From Selaginella moellendorffii (taxonomy: Eukaryota; Streptophyta; Lycopodiopsida; Selaginellales; Selaginellaceae), in contig NW_003314293.1 in the NCBI RefSeq assembly GCF_000143415.4, positions 1,022,062-1,086,061 on the forward strand: a stretch of 64,000 bases of DNA. Reading direction: 5' to 3'. The notes under the pieces are model-generated. The model made no database searches. It was given only the letters and a program-made list of their open reading frames with translations, and was not told where the DNA came from. The position numbers and the translations under genes were made by a program. Shown one piece after another: positions 32,681 to 44,900 of the stretch; the first letter of the stretch is position 1, and every line of letters starts with the position of its first letter.

Positions 32681-35068
32681 GCTTTAATGTTGGAGGGCGT
32701 GTTCCGTGGCGATTCAGTGTGGATTTTACTGGATAGTGGGAGCGATGACAACTTTGTTTCGGCAAAGTTTGTTGCTGAGCATGGCTTGGTCACACGCGGA
32801 GTTCTTCCATACACAGTGGAAGGTGCAGCTACCTCTGCTCAGCATTTCGATGCTTGTGTTGAGGGGCTGGAAGTGTTGGTTGGCAAAACCACACTTGTGG
32901 AGACTTTTTATCTTGCGGATATCCATCGTGTGGATGTCATCCTTGGGATGCCATAGTTGGTGAAGGTGGATCCAGAGATAAAGTGGAGTATTAAGCATAT
33001 CTCGCTGGAGTATGGTGGCGTTAAAGACGTGTGGTTTGGCGAGGGCGTTCAACCCCCAGTTGTTATGCTGTCTACTACATCTTTGAAGTTGGTTTGTCGT
33101 AATCGAAAAGCACTTTCTAGTTACTTGCTGTTTGTTCGTGACTTAGGGGACCAAGGCACATGTGGGGGAGAAGCAGCAATACGGGATGTACTAGATGAGC
33201 TTTCTGATGTTTTTCCACATGAAGTTCCTCATGGGTTGCCTCCGTTACGAGGTGTGGAGCATGGGATTACATTGGAGCCGGGGATGCGGCCAATTTACCG
33301 GCGTCTATTTCAGTTAAGTTATGCGGAGGAGCAAGAAGTTCAATGACAAGTCAAGGAGTTACTTGAGTTTAGATTCATTCAGCCAAGTAAGTCCCCGTTT
33401 GGTGCTCCGGTCTTGCTTGTGAAGAAGAAGGATGGTTCAATGTGGATGTGTATTGACTACCGCACTTTGAAAAAGAAGACAATGAAGGATAAGATGCCGA
33501 TGCCACGTGTGGATGATATCTTGGACAAGCTTGGTGAAGCACGAGTGTTTACCAAGATTGATCTGAGGAGTGGATATCATCAGATTGCAATGGATGATGC
33601 ATCTATCTCCAAGACGGCATTCAACACAAGCTTCAGACATTTTGAGTTTACAGTTATGCCGTTTGGTTTGACGAATGCACCGAACAGTTTCCTATTAAGC
33701 ATCGTCCGGGAAAATCAAATGTGGTGGCAGATGCGTTATCTCGTGTTCGTCATGTGACAACGTTACAAACACGATTTTGTCATCATTTGAGTAAGGTGGT
33801 CAGCGAGTTTGGGCAGTTGGTTGAGCATGCTTAGGCTCAGGATGCTGAGGTGGCCTCTTTGCGAGACCAAATGGAAGCTCCTTTCTCATTGGTGGATGGG
33901 ATTCTCTACTACAATGGCTGTGTATATTTGCCACAGGTGGATGCGTTAATTACTCAAGTTTTATTCCACTATCATGATCGTTTACAGGCTGGTCATTTTG
34001 GGGGGAAAAGGATGTATGAGTTGATTAAGCACAGCTTTTATTAGAGGAATATGAAGGCTGATATCCTCAAGTATTGTAAATCATGTGAGCTTTGTCAGCG
34101 GGTTAAGGTGCCATGGGAGAAGCCGGGGGGACTTCTGCAACCTTTACCTATTCCTCAGAGCCGTTGGTGTAGTATCTCTATGGACTTCATCACTTGTTTG
34201 CCACGAACACAGAGGCAAAAGGAGCAAGTATGGGTCATAGTGGATCGGTTGACAAAGTATGTGCGGTTGTTGGCTCTTCGGAAGACTGTCATTGCCTCAG
34301 ACTTGGCTGCGGTTTACTTGGAGAAGGTTTTTCCTGATTTTGGTTTGCCGGAGGATATCATTAGTGATCGAGATTCAAAGTTCACTAATGGATTTTGGAA
34401 AAGCTTTGCAAAGGCTATGCAAGTGACTTTGAAACTCTCGAGTGGAGATCATCCTCAGATGGATGGGCAAACTGAGCGTGTGAATCAGGTGGTGGAGGAT
34501 ATGCTACGTTGTAGCATTGGTCAAAGGCAAGGACAATGGGATTTATATCTTTTGTTGGTGCAATTTTCTTACAACAATAGCTAGTGGAACCAAGCTAAGT
34601 CCTTATTTTGCCATGTTTGGAAGGCATCCTCAAAGCGCGGTGGAGTTGGGTTTGCATTTGAGTAAGAACGTTCAAGATAAGCTTGATTTCGAGGCAACTG
34701 ATTTGGCCATAGAACTTGATGAGATTTTGGTGGTGTGCAAACGGAATTTGCAAGAAGCTCAGGATAGAGCGGAGAAGTTTGCCAATGAGCATCATCAATT
34801 CCGGGAATACAAGGTGGGTGATCTCGTCTTTGTGCGAGTGATCTTTCCGTCAAGTGAGCAGCAGAACACCTTGGTGCCTTTACAGACAGGGAAGAGTGAT
34901 AAGCTTTCCCATCGATATGCTAGTCCATATGAAGTGCTGGAGCGCATTAGTAAAGCGGCTTATCGGGTGTGGCTGCCAGCTGGGGTGAAAATTCATCCGG
35001 TATTTTATGTTAGCCAGTTGAAAGGTGTACTATCTCGAAGTGACGGGCCTAATGCCTCCTTGATGTAG
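32516..35068 (+). pseudogene. A2 protease-RT-integrase with large RT/RNase H deletion
   Basis: Protease ILLDSGSDDNFVS near 32725. The RT N-terminal half is present ([41 protein letters not shown]). At about 33680 the sequence jumps to the linker before integrase (KHRPGKS in the original frame), removing the RT catalytic FLDD and all RNase H. The integrase continues with the H2C2 finger (CKSCELCQ near 34079), DRDSKFTNGFW, and HPQMDGQTERVNQ, and ends with HPVFYVSQLKG at about 35020. Stops at 32956, 34042 and 34582 add to the damage. Confidence 0.85.
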
Positions 35069-35172
35069 ACGGCTGTGGAAGATGGATCAGGAGCTTGAGC
35101 AGGGTTCCCCAAAAAGGGTGATCACCAGTACAACTCGTCCTTGGGACAAGGACTTTGTTGGGGGGGAAGAAT

Positions 35173-35404
35173 TGTTAAGCGCCAGCTTTGACTATGTGGT
35201 CAACGTCAGTCAAAGAGAGGCTCAAGGGTATATTAAGGCATGTTAGGTTAAGGGACTAACCTACCCTAGGGCTCACAGTGGAGTGGTGGCACAGTGGAGC
35301 TTTTGAGGTAGCTCGGGGGTGGTTGGGTGGTGAGGAACCTCAAGAGGTGGTGTAGCATAGTCTAGGGTGATTAGATCTTTGTCTTTTTGCGCCAGATCAT
35401 AATA
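35173..35404 (+). repeat. A2 3' LTR
   Basis: TGTTAAGCGCC...CATAATA, 232 bp. Followed by ATGTG, the altered target duplication. Confidence 0.9.
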
Positions 35405-35520
35405 ATGTGCTGTGAATGCCACCATCAATTGAGTTTGGTTGTTCAATTGCAAGCGTATAGCATCAAGCAATTGGACCAACTATTCTGCAGAGTCAAAGGA
35501 GGAGATTGCTGATCTGCCAT
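35405..35520 (-). pseudogene. Element B gag, N-terminal part
   Basis: On the minus strand the frame begins near 35520 (ATGGCAGATCAGCAATCTCC) and reads QLLDAIRLQLNNQTQLMVAFTA up to the A2 insertion. With A2 removed it leads into 31274 and below. Confidence 0.6.
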
Positions 35521-35923
35521 GAAGATGAACGAAAAAGAAAGAGCAAAAGAAGAGAATTGACAAAAAGCTAAAAGGAAATGGTAGATTTAGACAATACGAA
35601 AAACTAGATCTAAACCAAAATCCTGAAAGGGAAGAACAAAAGAAAGGAAATAGAAAAAACTAGATCTAGATGATGCAAAAGCTAGATCTAAACCAAAATC
35701 CCAAATTCAAGCACTCCTCTAGGACAATCAAAGGTGCCCCTCATCTCCACCAATGTGAATGCTTGGAATATGGAAAGGGAATATAAAAAATGTGCATATC
35801 CATTAGCCCAGAAAACCCTAACTTATATACAGGAGCAAGTAGTCCGGATTTAAATCAATCTGACAGCTACTAAAATCCTAATACGCTAATATTAGTATAC
35901 GGCATCGTAGCTATACACTTGGC
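35521..35923 (-). other. Probable leader/LTR region of element B
   Basis: Non-coding, with repeated ACTAGATCTAAACCAAAATCC (35600s, 35690s) and a TATA-containing stretch near 35825. It resembles 21240-21540. LTR limits could not be fixed. Confidence 0.45.
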
Positions 35924-36104
35924 CCTCACACACATACACACACAGACACAGAGATATATATATATGTATATATATGTATATATGTATGTATGTATATATG
36001 GTTGTATGTATGTATGTATGTGTATATGTGTATATGTATATATGTGTATGTATGTATATATGTGTATGTATGTATATATGTGTATGTATATATATATGTG
36101 TATG

Positions 36105-36137
<33 letters not shown>

Positions 36138-36186
36138 CTGTGTGTGTGTGTGTGTGTGTATATGTATATGTATGTATGTATGTATT
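35924..36186. repeat. TG/TA-rich microsatellite
   Basis: Begins with CACACACA, then degenerate (TATATG/TGTATG)n and a (TG)n run near 36138-36158. Open frames here (Tyr-Met-Cys-Val runs) are artefacts. Confidence 0.95.
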
Positions 36187-37069
36187 TATAAACCTTACAA
36201 CTATTTTTTAATATAAAACTATAAAAATAAATAATGCTACCAATTAGTAATAAAGAACAAATTCAGCAAATGATTGTAATTCTAAATGATTTAATTAAAC
36301 TTGTAGATTAAGTTTAAAATATATGATGTTATAAAGTTCATGGTTTGCACATTTCAAGTGTAATTATTTTATTTATTTATTATTAAATTTTATAGAAACA
36401 TATAATACACAATTAGTTATGTGGTACTATATTTTTCTTCATTTTTTACTTTCATTTTAACTTGAAGTGATAACTTCATTATTCACTCAAATATATACAA
36501 CTAAATGAAATTTCACTTTCATTTCTAACAAGTATATGTATCTATAATACAGTACCTTTTCTACTTTTCCCAGGATCGTTTTTAGTATCATACTCCCTTC
36601 AGTAAATCTGCTTTTTGTGTCACTTATTCTTGTTTTAGAATATTATTTATGAATATGCTTTCAATTGGAAGGTTAATATTTGAAAGCTTTGGATTAAAAC
36701 CCTATGCCAAAAAGCGCTTCAGTTCAAGCTCTCTCCTTTGACAGGATCTTCATCATTTCAATAGGTTATAGTTTCTGGGCTGCATTTTGCATTCAACACA
36801 GTTACTCCCGATAGAAATTGCAATGGCAGCAGATAGGAGTGTTTGGCACAAGCAACTCAAGGTATTTAACAAGTGTGGATTTTTGTCGTATGTCAAAGGT
36901 GAGCCTTCTTAGAACAAAAGAAACCATTTTTGGCTCTCAACTAAGCCAAAGGACATGCTAGTGCATAGATTCAAATTGGAAAAAGACTTTGGCCTTCCAA
37001 TGGTGGAACTATGACAGATCGAAGCCTTGGAATCATTAAAGATTCTAAAGTCTTCTAGATCTGTAAGAA

Positions 37070-37110
<41 letters not shown>

Positions 37111-37615
37111 TGTGTTGTTATATTATATTATGCCAGGAGTCTTGGACAAGGATTCCTTGAGACATGTGCTCAATTTACACTTAGTGTGTGAAAATGTTAC
37201 ATATCAAAACATTCCTTTTTTCCTTTCCTTTCTCCCAAAGAGGGGTGTTACCATAGTCTCTCTCTCTCCCCTTTTATTTCTGTACATTGTTTTACTCTAT
37301 ACGTTCCCAAGATCTCTCCATATCACTTGCCAACTCTATTGGGGGAGGTAGTCCCTTATGTGCCATTGCATACCATATGGTATACAGGAGAGGAAGGCAC
37401 TAAATAGTAGATTTCCATGTTCAAAAATCCAGTTTTTTGTTGATGATCCAAGTATCACTCAAGTTCCAAGCTCTGAAACAGCATGAGGATATAAAAGCAT
37501 ACAAATACAAAAATTTGAAAGTAAATAATGCAACTCACTCCATCCCAGTCCAGTAATCATAGTGATCACCCCAGGGGCACAGGATCATAGTACTAAAAGA
37601 CTGAGTGCTTCAGCC
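36187..37615. other. AT-rich region with no recognised gene
   Basis: Short frames only. A (CT)n microsatellite is at 37072-37107. A small frame at about 36824-36920 starts MAADRSVWHKQLKVFNKC, without a recognised domain. This is the left flank of element C. Confidence 0.5.
37072..37107. repeat. (CT)n microsatellite
   Basis: About 18 perfect CT units. Confidence 0.95.
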
Positions 37616-37742
37616 AATAGTGTTGGGGGGAGGTGCCTCCCCCAACGCTCGCTCAAACACAAGAAGTGCTTCAATACTCTTCACAAAAATGTCCCCCCCC
37701 ATGCTTTATTTCGTTAAAGTGGAACTTTTCATTATCCCACTT

Positions 37743-37764
37743 ATGGTGTGTGGCCACATGCCAT
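37743..37764. repeat. 22-bp palindrome, MITE left side
   Basis: ATGGTGTGTGGCCACATG and on, 43 bp inside the MITE end. Confidence 0.85.
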
Positions 37765-37916
37765 TTTTATAACAACAATAAAAAATTGAAGTTTTAGCTT
37801 TATAATTTATAAATTAAAAACTTTTCATATGATTTTGTGTTATAATATTGTGAAATATAAAAAATAAATTAAAAAACTGATAGAAATATTAATAAATATT
37901 AATTAAGTACTAGGAA

Positions 37917-37939
37917 ATGGCATGTGGACACATGCTAAT
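37917..37939. repeat. 22-bp palindrome, MITE right side
   Basis: ATGGCATGTGGACACATG and on, 49 bp inside the other MITE end; its right arm is degraded. Confidence 0.75.
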
Positions 37940-38113
37940 TAATGTCCCACTTTACTGAGTAAGTTCCACTTTAACGAAATAAAGCATCCCCCCCCCCCCC
38001 CCCCCCTTGCCCTTGTGGGGCAAGGGTTTTATACAAGGAAGATGGGGAATATTCTGAGGACCAAAAATATTCCTCTCTCTCTCTCTCACTCTCTCGATGG
38101 CCACGCCCTAACA

Positions 38114-39514
38114 TGTGACCATAGTGGATCGCGCTGGCTCTAGATGCATGAGAACCCACCGAAGAGTGTAAAGTGTACCTCTACTACTAATGCCAAGTGT
38201 TGGTAGTTGTGTGAAATAGTAGAAACTCTAGAAAACAAAGTGGAAAAGAAATAAAAGAGGTAGGTGTGAAGTTTGGAGACAGGGAAGAAACCCGGTGGGA
38301 AACCCTATAGTCAAACTAGACCCTAAAGTTAAAGAAAAGTGCAGAAAAAGTGTGAAAAGAGGAGGAAAATAGAGGAAAAAGAGTGAGAACCCAAAGAACT
38401 TAACCTGTACCTAGATTTTGTCTCAGGAAAGTGTAATATGCAAATGCAGCCTCTTGATGACTTCCGGTATGCTCCAAGGATTGGCCAAAATCGAGAAAGC
38501 AAGAGAGGTAGAAGTGGGGATGCGTTGCCCAAGGGTGGTAAGTGTGGAAATGATGAAAAATGGAGTGGTATAGTGGAGTGCCAAGATGGTGGTGGCACTC
38601 TGAAAAGGTGGCCATTGATAACCGTTGGCCCGTAGAGTAAGTGTTGACCTCTCGGAGTAGCCGGTAACCGGTAACTAGTAACTAGTAACCAGTAACTAGG
38701 GGCCTGTAACCGGTAACCACCTGCTCTCACTCCTACTCCTGCACCTACTCTAGCACCGATATGGTGGAGTGATATGATGGAGCGCCGAGATGGTGGTGGC
38801 ACTCTAAGAAGGTGGCCATCTTTGAAATAAGAGTAACTGAAAAAGGCAGCAACTGAAAAGGATGGTGTGGTCGCTGGGTTGCCGGTAAAGGAAGGTGGCA
38901 TGTGTCCACTAAGCGCTGGAGCAAAAGAAAGTCACTTCGGCTTCTATGGCCTCACCTAAAGATCCACCTAGGTGCCTTAAGTGAACAGGTTCACCCGGTT
39001 GGAAGAAAGTCGCTCCAAAAAAGCTCGTGCATCGTCGGCAAATGGTCATAAGGATATCTCGGAAACAGCACGTCCAAATGAGGTGGTGTCTTTTGCTACT
39101 GGTGCACGTGACATGATGTAAATGTGACCTCAAATAGAGATATGAATGATGGTGAAAGAATGAAAGATGCAAGATGGGCATCTAGATGGAATTGTGAGTG
39201 TAGATGATATGGAATGGGTGAGGGGAATGTGTGGAGTGTAGTAATGGTAAGGGAAGGGCCAAAGAACTTGGAACATAGACCGGGCCAAGTGAGGAACCTC
39301 CATACAAATAGCAATGTAGCTTGAGCACAAAATCCAAGGCATGGGCCATGGTCCAATGGAGAAACACCCTCTGAAAGTAAGAAAAGGAGTCATGAAAGTA
39401 AAGTGAAAGAAAAGAGAAAAAAGAAAAAGAAGAGAAGAGGAATGCCTCACCGAATGAAGCGTTTGAGGTGAGAGTGGTTATGAGCGTGTGGGAGCTCACG
39501 TCCATCAACATCAA
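38114..39514 (-). other. Element C 3' non-coding region
   Basis: No conserved gene. The GCCGGTAACCGGTAACTAGT-like block (38650-38720) and a downstream CTCTCACTCCTACT stretch recur at 55105-55215 near the other end of C. Low-complexity minus-strand frames (Phe/Ser/His-rich) at 38329-39514 carry no motif. Confidence 0.55.
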
Positions 39515-40582
39515 CTAGCACATATGCTCCACCTCCGATATGTTGTTGGATAAAGTAGGGGCTGGTCCAGCAAGGGGAGAACTTTGAAGGCGGCGTAAAC
39601 TCCTTGAGTAGAACAAGATCACCATCCTCGAATGGTTCTGCAGACCGCTGGTGACCAATGACTGACTTGATCTTCTACTTGCCTCGAAGGAGATGTTCCG
39701 ATGTGGATCGTCACTGTTCTTCCAAGGCAAGAACCTCCAAGTCACATGCATAAAGCTTGTTCTCATCGCTAAGCTACATCGCTGCTGCGTATTGAAGTGA
39801 AAGTGGGAGTGATGGCACTTGTATCTCCATTGGAAGCACGGCCTCTGTCCCATAGACAAGGGAGAATGGGGTTGCAGAGATGGATGTCTTGAAGGACATC
39901 CAAAAGGCCCACAACGCAATAACCAAGTGCTCATGCCAATGCCTTGGGTGATCCTCCACAAGCTTTGAGATGACTGTCTTCAATATCTTGTTGCTGGACT
40001 TCGCCTGGCCATTGCACTCAGAATAATAGCTGTTGCTCTTCACGTGCTTGACCTACAGCTGTTGGAGAAGATGTTGCATATCCTGTCCAAGGAAGCCGTT
40101 GCCACGATTGGAAATCAAAATAGCAAGAACTCCGAATTGGCAAATGATGTACTCGTAGACAAACTTTACTATAGATTGTTGATATTCCTATCATAGAGGG
40201 GTGGCCTCAACCCATTTTGTGAAATGGTCCATCGCCACGATAATGTATCGTTGTCCTTTTGAGCTCGGTGGGTTGATCGGGCCGACGAAGTCAAATCTCC
40301 ACTGGAAAAAGGGGCCCGGAGAAGTGATGAGCTGAAAAGGAAGACGTGTAACATGGCTTCGAGGGTTGAACCATTGGCACTGCTCATAGGTCTTGGCATA
40401 GGCCAAGCTGTCCTGGTGAATTCGAGGCCAAAAGTAGTCATGGCACAAGAGAAGCTGTGTTGTGACCCGTCCCAAGAAATGCCCCACACAAGAGTGGAAA
40501 GCGCGAAAGAGCTCAGGGACCTCATGTTCATCCACACACCACAACAAAACTTCCTGAGAAGTCCTCCTGTAAAGGTGTCCAT
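39515..40582 (-). pseudogene. Element C integrase
   Basis: A degraded H2C2 finger (FHSCVGHFLGRV then TYEQCQW, the first Cys changed to Tyr) is followed by WRFDFVGPINPPSSKGQRYIIVAMDHFTKWVEA, a stop region near 40170, and the core end ECNGQAKSSNKILK and HWHEHLVIALWAFWMSF. The pattern is Tat/Athila-like. It is inactive. Confidence 0.8.
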
Positions 40583-40604
40583 CGAGAAGGCAAAACCCCT
40601 GTGC

Positions 40605-41451
40605 TCAGATCTCTAATGCCTTTTGTTGCACTGGTGAGGAATCTGCTAGGAACTGACCTGAATCCAGGTACACTGCAATGTCCTGTAATGCTGCTGGGAC
40701 CACAAAGGAAGTAGCTTTAGCAACCAGGAACTCACTCAGATCCATCACACACTTCTGCCACATGTGAAAAGTTGGCTGGAACTCTTGGATGGTCACAATC
40801 CAAGATAAAGTATGAGGACTGTGAACTAGTCGCTATAAAAGAAAGGTTAGCACATTGAAATAGACGTGGAAATGGATACAGGCTCTAGTGAGAAAGTGAC
40901 AAAATCACTCTAAGGTGTAAACAACAACCATTGCTTCTTTTTCCGCATCCATATACTTCTTCTCAGTCTCCTTGAACGAATGTGAGGCATACTATGTCAC
41001 ATGTGGGGGCTTGCCAGGCTGTGAACATTGGCAAAGGCATACTCCAAAAGCCTCTATACCCGTTGTGATGTAAATGTCAAAAGGAAGTTGTCGCTCTGGT
41101 GGTTAAAGTACCGGGGCTGTGCGGAGTGACTGCTTCAGTGATTCAAAGGCTTGTTTCTGGGACTCACCCCCAGACAAATGGAACATTGTGTTGTAGTAGA
41201 GCTATCAAGGGCCGTGAACATGCAGCATAGTTGTGGAGGAAACAGCGAAAGAAACCCATTTGCCCGAGGAAGTTGCGAAGTTGCTTCACGTTGGTTGGTG
41301 GGTTCCAATCCAGAATCTCCTAAGCCTTGGCTACCTAGGGCTTGATCCCATCCTATGAGACATCAAAGCCCAACAGCTGGCCTTTAGTCACCTCGAATTT
41401 ACACTTTTCCGGGTTTAATGAAAACTTATGTTGTCGGCAGCGAGTGAAGAT
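40605..41451 (-). pseudogene. Element C RNase H and connection region, degraded
   Basis: Minus-strand fragments such as TIQEFQPTFHMWQKCVMDLSEF (40605-40796) and the area around 40900-41340 hold scattered RT thumb/RNase H sequence with frameshifts. No catalytic residues can be named safely. Confidence 0.5.
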
Positions 41452-41886
41452 CTACTCCAAGTGCACAAGGTGGTCCTCAAAGGAGTTAGAGGTTGTGCAC
41501 AGATCATCCATATACACCCTCAAGGCACCTCCAATCAAGTCGTGAAAGGCGTGGGTCATAAAGGGCTGAAAAGTAGCTCCAGTGTTACACAAGCCAAATG
41601 AGAGGAAGTTGAAAGCGAAGACGCCATAAAGTGTCCGAAAGGCCGTAAGATCTCGATAATCGGGATGAATGAAAATCTGGTTGTACTCTGAAAAGCCATA
41701 CATGAAAGAGTAGTAATGGTGTCCAGCCATCTCATCCACAATCGCATTAATAAATGGAGTCGGAAAGTGATCTTTCGCAATTGCCTTGTTCAAGTCTCGA
41801 AAGTCAACGTAGAGGCAGAGTTTTCCATTTGCCTTGTGTGCAGGAACAAGATTGGCCACCCACTCTGAGCTCTCCAAAGGGTAAAT
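41452..41886 (-). pseudogene. Element C RT, C-terminal part
   Basis: SEWVANLVPAHKANGKLCLYVDFRDLNKA, GFSEYNQIFIHPDY, and LRVYMDDLCTTSNS (catalytic YMDD) run in one frame. The LINE splits it from the N-terminal part at 46667. Removing the LINE restores the frame across GFIYPLESSEWV. Confidence 0.85.
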
Positions 41887-41905
41887 GCTCAGAGTGGGTG
41901 GCCAA
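41852..41905. repeat. Inverted 19-bp duplication at the LINE 5' junction
   Basis: TTGGCCACCCACTCTGAGC (41852-41870, element C RT) is repeated inverted at 41887-41905, directly at the LINE 5' end. Confidence 0.85.
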
Positions 41906-44900
41906 AGTAAATGCCCAAACCATAGGCCTGTTGAACATCTATGCCCCGGCATCCCGCTCCACCTCACGAGCACACTTCTTCCGAATTCTGCAGCGTCGTC
42001 TTCCAACCGGAATCAAAGATTGGATCCTGGCTGGTGACTTCAATTTTGTGGACCACGAGGAGGATAAACTGGGAGGCATAATCCAGGATAGACGTACACG
42101 TGCGGAACGCCTTGCATGGAACTCGTTCCTCTTACAGATTGGCATCTGCGACACTTACAAGATCCCAGGTCTTGTGACACATGAACTGCACTTCACATGG
42201 CGAGAACGTCAATGCAGAGGCATACAACGTCGTCTGGACCACTTCTACCTCACCATGGACCTGTGCATGCAAGGGGGGAAGTTGGACATCGTCAACACCT
42301 ACACGGACTTCTCGGACCACCATCCAATTAGACTCACACTTCCCTTTTGAAGATCGAGAGGCCCAAGGAAGCCAGTTGGCATACCCAAGAAGTTCTTTGA
42401 GGAGCAAGTCAACAATAACCAGACGCACGAGCAATGGGAAAAACACAAGGGGAACCTACACTCCTTCACCCTTCAAATCACTCAAGAGGCTCGAGCCAAG
42501 ATCCGGAAAGATAGGAGAGGTGTCTTTAACATTGTCCAAAAGGTTTGGAGAGTCCTGGCCTCGATCAACACTGACCTTCGCAGTAACCTGGATGACTCGT
42601 GGCTACAAGCTCAAAAAATCCAGGTTAAGCGCCAACTGGAAAGGATAGAGGCCGACAAGATGGAAGCTTTTCTAAAAGTAGGACACATCAAATGGCACGC
42701 AAGCGAGCTCGCGCTGAACAGGGAGTTCTATCGATCCATAAGATCTAAAGTGGTCTCCTCACCAATGTTCAGATTGAAGGATGAACAAGGGCAACTGCAC
42801 ACAAAGATTGACGGCATGCACAACATGGCAGAACACTACTACTCCCAGCTTTTCAAGGAGGAACCATGGGATGAGGTCAGGCAAGAGAAACTTGAATGAG
42901 TGCTGGAGCATATCCCAACCAAGTACACCCCAGCAATGAACACCAGACTAATGAGACCTTTCATGCTGTGAGAATTAAAGGATGCCCTGGATGACCTCAA
43001 GGACGACAAGATGCCAGGGGAGGATGGCATGCCACCAGCCTTCTACAAACAAAACTAGGAATGGATTGGACCAGAAGTTCTCAAGATGTGGCAAGAAACC
43101 ATGCGAGCTGGGAAGTGGCTGGAAGGAGCTATAGATGGGATCATTGCGCTGATACCAAAAAAAGGAGATATGTCCCACCTCAAGAACTGGAGGCCCATCT
43201 CTATGCTGAACACCATGTACAAGATTGTAGCAAAAGCCTTAGCATCACGCTTCAAGTCTCTGCTCCCAGAAACGATCAAGGAGACACAGAACGGATTCGT
43301 GGATGGCAGGAAAATCATGGACAATCTCCTAACAGTCCTTTTGGCGCAAGAACACACCAAAGACATGGCCGAGCAGATCGCAATCATTCTCCTGGACTTC
43401 GAAAAAGCTTATGACCGGGTGGATTGGAAAGTTCTCCAGGCCATAATGATCAAGCAAGGAGTCCCTCTGCAGTTCGTGGAATGGACAGCATCCTTGCACC
43501 ACTCGGCATCGAGCAGGGTTACAATCAATGGAACCATGGGACAGTCTTTCAAACTTGAAAGATCGGTCCACCAAGGCTGCCCCCTCGCACCATACCTATT
43601 CCTGTTTGTTGCGGATGCTCTAGCCTACTACCTCGCCCGACCAAAGGGCCCGAAAGGTATGCCCCTTCCAGGCTGTGGCTCCGTGCTTCAGGACATGAAC
43701 GAAGCCTCAAAGGAGGACCTCCTATCATCAGCCTTTGCAGACGACACAAGCCTGATCGTGGAGGGATCACCGGAGAACCTCTCAAACGCAAAAGGGACCT
43801 GGACTTCTTCAATGAGGCCATGGGATAAAAAATAAACTAGCAGAAATCGGTAGGACTATGGCTCCCCCCCAGCAGACCTCCAACATGGGGCACGGAGCTG
43901 GGCTTCAAATGGCTGGACACAAAGGAGACCACCCACTACCTTGGTTTCCAAGTCGGACACCAGTATGATCCAGAACCTCAGAACCAAAAAGCAGTTACAA
44001 ATCTAAGGGATCAACTCAAGTTCTGGACGAGCAGAAAACTATCATTCTCAGCACACTATGTGGTGGCAAACAGCATCCTGCTTGGAGCAATCTGGTTCCT
44101 TGCAGCATGCTGGAACATGGACAAGCGAACGATCCAGGAAATGAACCAACTCATTCAAACCTATGTCTGGAAAGGCTCCTCTTGCGTCTCACGTGGTGGA
44201 GCAAAGGTCAACTGGTAGTCAGTAACACTTCCGAAGCATGAAGGGGGCCTCAATATTATTGACATCGAAGAACAATGCAAGGCTCTCCTCTTCAAGATTT
44301 TCACGAGGATGCTCATGCCTGGCAACCAACCATGGAGAACACTGCTGCGAGCACAACTTTTGAAAGTCCTCCTAGACAGGAATGAGCACACTAGACAAAA
44401 TTGGGCGACAGATGAACAATGGCTCTTCTCGGAAACCAAACTCAAAATGACAAAGGCTCACACATTCTCAGGAAAGCTGTTCAAGCTCTGGAGGCAATTC
44501 AAATGCAAGCTGGAATGTAAACCACCTCGTACCAAAGAACAATTGGACCGACAGCCAATTTTCCTGAGCAAACTCTTCGTTGTCAATGGTAAAATGCTCG
44601 GAGCTTCAAAGGATCACGGCCTGGACCAGACATGCAGAGACCTGCACAGAGCATGGATGAGAACCTTTGTAGAGGCAGACACCATGATCCAGCCCAACTA
44701 GACGGCCAACAACTGTGACCGAATCAGTGCCTTCTATGGATTAACCATCTCGGAACACAGGATGCGTAAATTCCAGACAGCCTTTTTAGCAGCCAAACAC
44801 CCATGCCTTGAATGACTAAACCTGCAAGAAGACCAATACCATCGATGGTGGAAGGTGGACGAGTTGATTGTATGTGCCCTCCCCAACATGGCATCGGGAC

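Larger units (their letters stand above)
31280..35404 (+). mobile_element. Ty3/gypsy element A2, with LTRs; internal deletion
   Basis: LTRs at 31280-31511 and 35173-35404 (232 bp each) are of the same family as A1. The duplication ACGTG (31275-31279) versus ATGTG (35405-35409) shows one transition. The primer-binding site TTGGTATTAGAGG follows the 5' LTR, and a polypurine tract TTGGGGGGGAAGAAT precedes the 3' LTR. It lies inside element B gag, on the opposite strand to B and A1. RT through RNase H is deleted. Confidence 0.93.
37701..37987. mobile_element. 287-bp MITE of the TIR element family
   Basis: TIRs of about 25 bp (ATGCTTTATTTCGTTAAAGT and on, inverted at 37963-37987) match the ends of the 10.86-kb element. 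Its left subterminal part (TTCATTATCCCACTT) matches that element's right end, and its right part (ACTGAGTAAG) matches the left end, so it is a deletion derivative lying in the opposite direction. It has 22-bp palindromes at 37743-37764 and 37917-37939 and no coding capacity. The element C 5' LTR gives the empty site. The CCC target duplication cannot be proved in poly-C. Confidence 0.92.
37621..38113 (-). repeat. Element C 3' LTR, interrupted by the MITE
   Basis: Its two parts, 37621-37700 and 37988-38113, join within a poly-C run and then align with 56003-56172. Confidence 0.85.

Noticed and set aside
35919-36216. Cys/Tyr/Met-rich open frames
   Set aside because: Products of the TG/TA microsatellite.
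37990-38007. Poly-C run as a biological signal
   Set aside because: It is the expanded insertion site of the MITE in a C-rich LTR stretch; length may also be an assembly effect.
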